7,728 nt of DNA from contig CAKPDJ010000060.1 in the NCBI GenBank assembly GCA_934148875.1, forward strand, positions 1 to 7,728, read 5' to 3'. The position numbers were made by a program, and so were the translations under genes. Positions 6,457-7,728 of this stretch are shown here, one piece after another. A model generated the notes under the pieces. The model was not told the origin of the DNA, did not search any database, and was given only the letters and a program-made list of their open reading frames with translations. Each line of letters starts with the position of its first letter. The stretch's first letter is position 1. This DNA comes from an uncultured Bacilli bacterium. Its GTDB lineage: Bacteria; Bacillota_I; Bacilli_A; RF39; UBA660.

Positions 6457-6474
6457 TTTAAACTTATATCTTTT
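6441..6474. terminator. Bidirectional terminator between convergent genes
   Basis: Arms 6441-6454 and 6461-6474 form a perfect 14-bp stem (AAAAGATATAAGTT with its exact complement) around a six-base loop. The left arm is the end of the YigZ coding region and the right arm ends nine bases from the surface gene's stop codon. Both ends of the stem are A/T tracts, so RNA from either strand ends in U's: UUUU on the plus strand and UUUUU on the minus. Only two of the 14 pairs are G-C. Confidence 0.7.
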
Positions 6475-6483
6475 AATATTAAA

Positions 6484-7728
6484 TTATTCAATTACATAAG
6501 GGTCAGAACTTGTACCATTGCCATCTGAAATTTGGGTATTGGTTTTCAGAATTAAAACCGGGCGAATCGGTCTAGTATTAGTAACATAATTAGAGCGTAA
6601 ACTGCCTAAATTATCTACATACCATACATTAGAATGAGAAGAAGCAAATCCAATGGGACTTATTGTCATCCAATATCTGGCTGAACTGCTCAAATAATAA
6701 TTATCATTTTGTTGAAAAGGATATCCACCAGCATAAACAATTTCGTCATATGTAAGTAAACCTATACTTGCATTTATTAATCCATTATTGTTGCCATCGC
6801 TCGTGCACTTAAAGTCTGGAGTATAATCAGAATATAGCACCATATCTGCACTTCCTGATGTCCATGTTGTACCACCTTTCACTTTTGCCTGTTCACAATA
6901 ATAGTTACCACTTACAACTTTTGAAGATAAATTATTATCATTTCCTATGTTGGCATTATACCAATTTTCAAGTCGTGCCTTAACTTGACTATTAGAATAA
7001 TACATATAAATATAGCTGTTATAATCTGTGTTAAATACATATTCAGTATTATTATTAATACCATCTTGCATTATTAAACGTATTGTTCCATCTTCGTTTA
7101 TTCTAACTATTCTCCATGTAAAACCAGCAAATGAAACATAGTTATTCTCAACATTTCCTCTAAAATAATATGTTGCATCTCCACTATTTGTAGCAGTTGA
7201 TTTATATAATCCATCTTCATCCCCTGCTTCTAGACTGGTTGTTGTTAAGGTTGGTGCTGTAGTAATTATTTTGTTTTTCATTATTTCATTTTTTAGTAAT
7301 GCTGCAGGTTGCTTCCTATTAACCTTAATAGTATATGTCTTCTCATCTCCATTTTCAGCTAACGTTTTTATTATAAAGGCATTATCCCCTACTGATAAAC
7401 CCTTTGTTCCTAATCCACTTATTTTTGTAGTATTACTTGTTGCACTTCCTGTTATTATGGTTGTATCAACACTGTTCTTAACACTACAACTATACTCTTC
7501 TATACTACTATCAAATGCTGGCTCTAATGTACATCCTGTTAATTCTAGACTTGCTAGTGTTGTATCTGTATTTAGTTCTCCTGCTACTACTTTTCCATTC
7601 GCATATACATTTACTGTTAAGGTAAATGTTTTATTATTATATGGATATATGTCATTTCCACTTTCATCTTTTACTGGTGAAAAATCAACACTATTATCTA
7701 TCCACATTCTTAATCTAAAGTTCTTCTC
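6484..7728 (-). CDS. Large surface-type protein, C-terminal part (cut at window edge)
   Basis: The frame stays open to the window end: seven sense codons precede the first visible Met (7707), so this is the C-terminal part of a longer protein. Numbering from that Met: a beta-rich segment (1-40) resembles the end of another sandwich domain. Residues about 51-131 fit a cadherin-like beta-sandwich (PF12733 type: LASLELTGCTLEPAFDSSIEEYS, then GDEKTYTIKVNR). A linker leads to a C-terminal domain (about 165-388) with YYFRGNVENNYVSFAGFTWR, SSSARYWMTISPIGF and RPIRPVLILK. That pattern suggests a C-type-lectin/FGE-like fold. The end is GNGTSSDPYVIE, with no LPXTG or membrane anchor. Cys59/Cys74 and Cys271/Cys301 could form disulfides, fitting an exported protein. 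Function is unknown; binding or adhesion is inferred. G+C is higher than in the repair genes (43 of 120 bases at 6541-6660). It converges on the YigZ gene. Confidence 0.85.
   Translation of the reverse strand, partial: EKNFRLRMWIDNSVDFSPVKDESGNDIYPYNNKTFTLTVNVYANGKVVAGELNTDTTLASLELTGCTLEPAFDSSIEEYSCSVKNSVDTTIITGSATSNTTKISGLGTKGLSVGDNAFIIKTLAENGDEKTYTIKVNRKQPAALLKNEIMKNKIITTAPTLTTTSLEAGDEDGLYKSTATNSGDATYYFRGNVENNYVSFAGFTWRIVRINEDGTIRLIMQDGINNNTEYVFNTDYNSYIYMYYSNSQVKARLENWYNANIGNDNNLSSKVVSGNYYCEQAKVKGGTTWTSGSADMVLYSDYTPDFKCTSDGNNNGLINASIGLLTYDEIVYAGGYPFQQNDNYYLSSSARYWMTISPIGFASSHSNVWYVDNLGSLRSNYVTNTRPIRPVLILKTNTQISDGNGTSSDPYVIE
6541..6570 (-). other. GC-rich 13-mer plus inverted repeat near the surface gene's 3' end
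   Basis: Inside the surface gene, 6558-6570 is 10 of 13 G/C (codons for RPIRPV), striking against its surroundings. Directly after it in the coding direction, GGTTTT (6559-6554 on the minus strand) and AAAACC (6546-6541) form a perfect 6-bp inverted repeat with a seven-base loop. The arrangement recalls the site following the variable region in diversity-generating retroelement targets. It could equally be ordinary coding sequence. Confidence 0.4.

Noticed and set aside
1..7728. tRNA, rRNA, riboswitch or CRISPR array
   Set aside because: No GC-rich clover-leaf segments, no conserved rRNA stretches, no long structured leaders (leaders are only about 9-21 nt) and no regular repeats were found.

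Overview
This is an AT-rich bacterial window, with most genes visibly below 30% G+C. It looks like a low-GC Bacillota lineage close to the Mollicutes, such as one of the gut-associated Bacilli. That placement is inferred from protein style, codon use and gene content; there is no rRNA to confirm it. The genetic code appears standard: uvrC ends in TGA, and every Trp codon I checked is TGG. A peptidoglycan deacetylase suggests the cell has a wall, unlike classical mycoplasmas.

Layout: positions 1-4484 are read on the minus strand and form two DNA-repair transcription units. The first is uvrC followed by a 114-residue unknown protein, ending in an intrinsic terminator near 2304-2349. The second is mutL followed by an 82-residue predicted membrane protein, ending in a strand-specific terminator at 1-46. 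A 100-bp divergent intergenic region (4485-4584) separates uvrC from plus-strand genes. These are a membrane-anchored NodB-type polysaccharide deacetylase of PgdA/PdaC architecture, then a YigZ/IMPACT-family protein with its own near-consensus promoter. From the right edge, a large surface-type protein lacking its N-terminus is read on the minus strand. It converges on the YigZ gene, and one hairpin between them can serve as terminator for both.

MutL (mismatch repair) and UvrC (nucleotide excision repair) both carry complete catalytic motifs. The deacetylase probably modifies peptidoglycan outside the membrane. YigZ is a conserved family of uncertain role. The right-hand protein has a cadherin-like beta-sandwich followed by a C-terminal domain ending in an RPIRPV-type strand. 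Its composition differs from its neighbours.

The most intriguing signal is at the 3' end of that surface gene. Runs of NNT codons are followed by an unusually GC-rich 13-mer and then a short perfect inverted repeat. This resembles the variable region, initiation-of-mutagenic-homology site and hairpin of a diversity-generating retroelement target. No reverse transcriptase or template repeat lies in the window, so this remains a hypothesis. A second theme is compact promoters: nearly every gene has an exact TATAAT, or an extended -10 variant, ending only 15-27 nt before its start codon.
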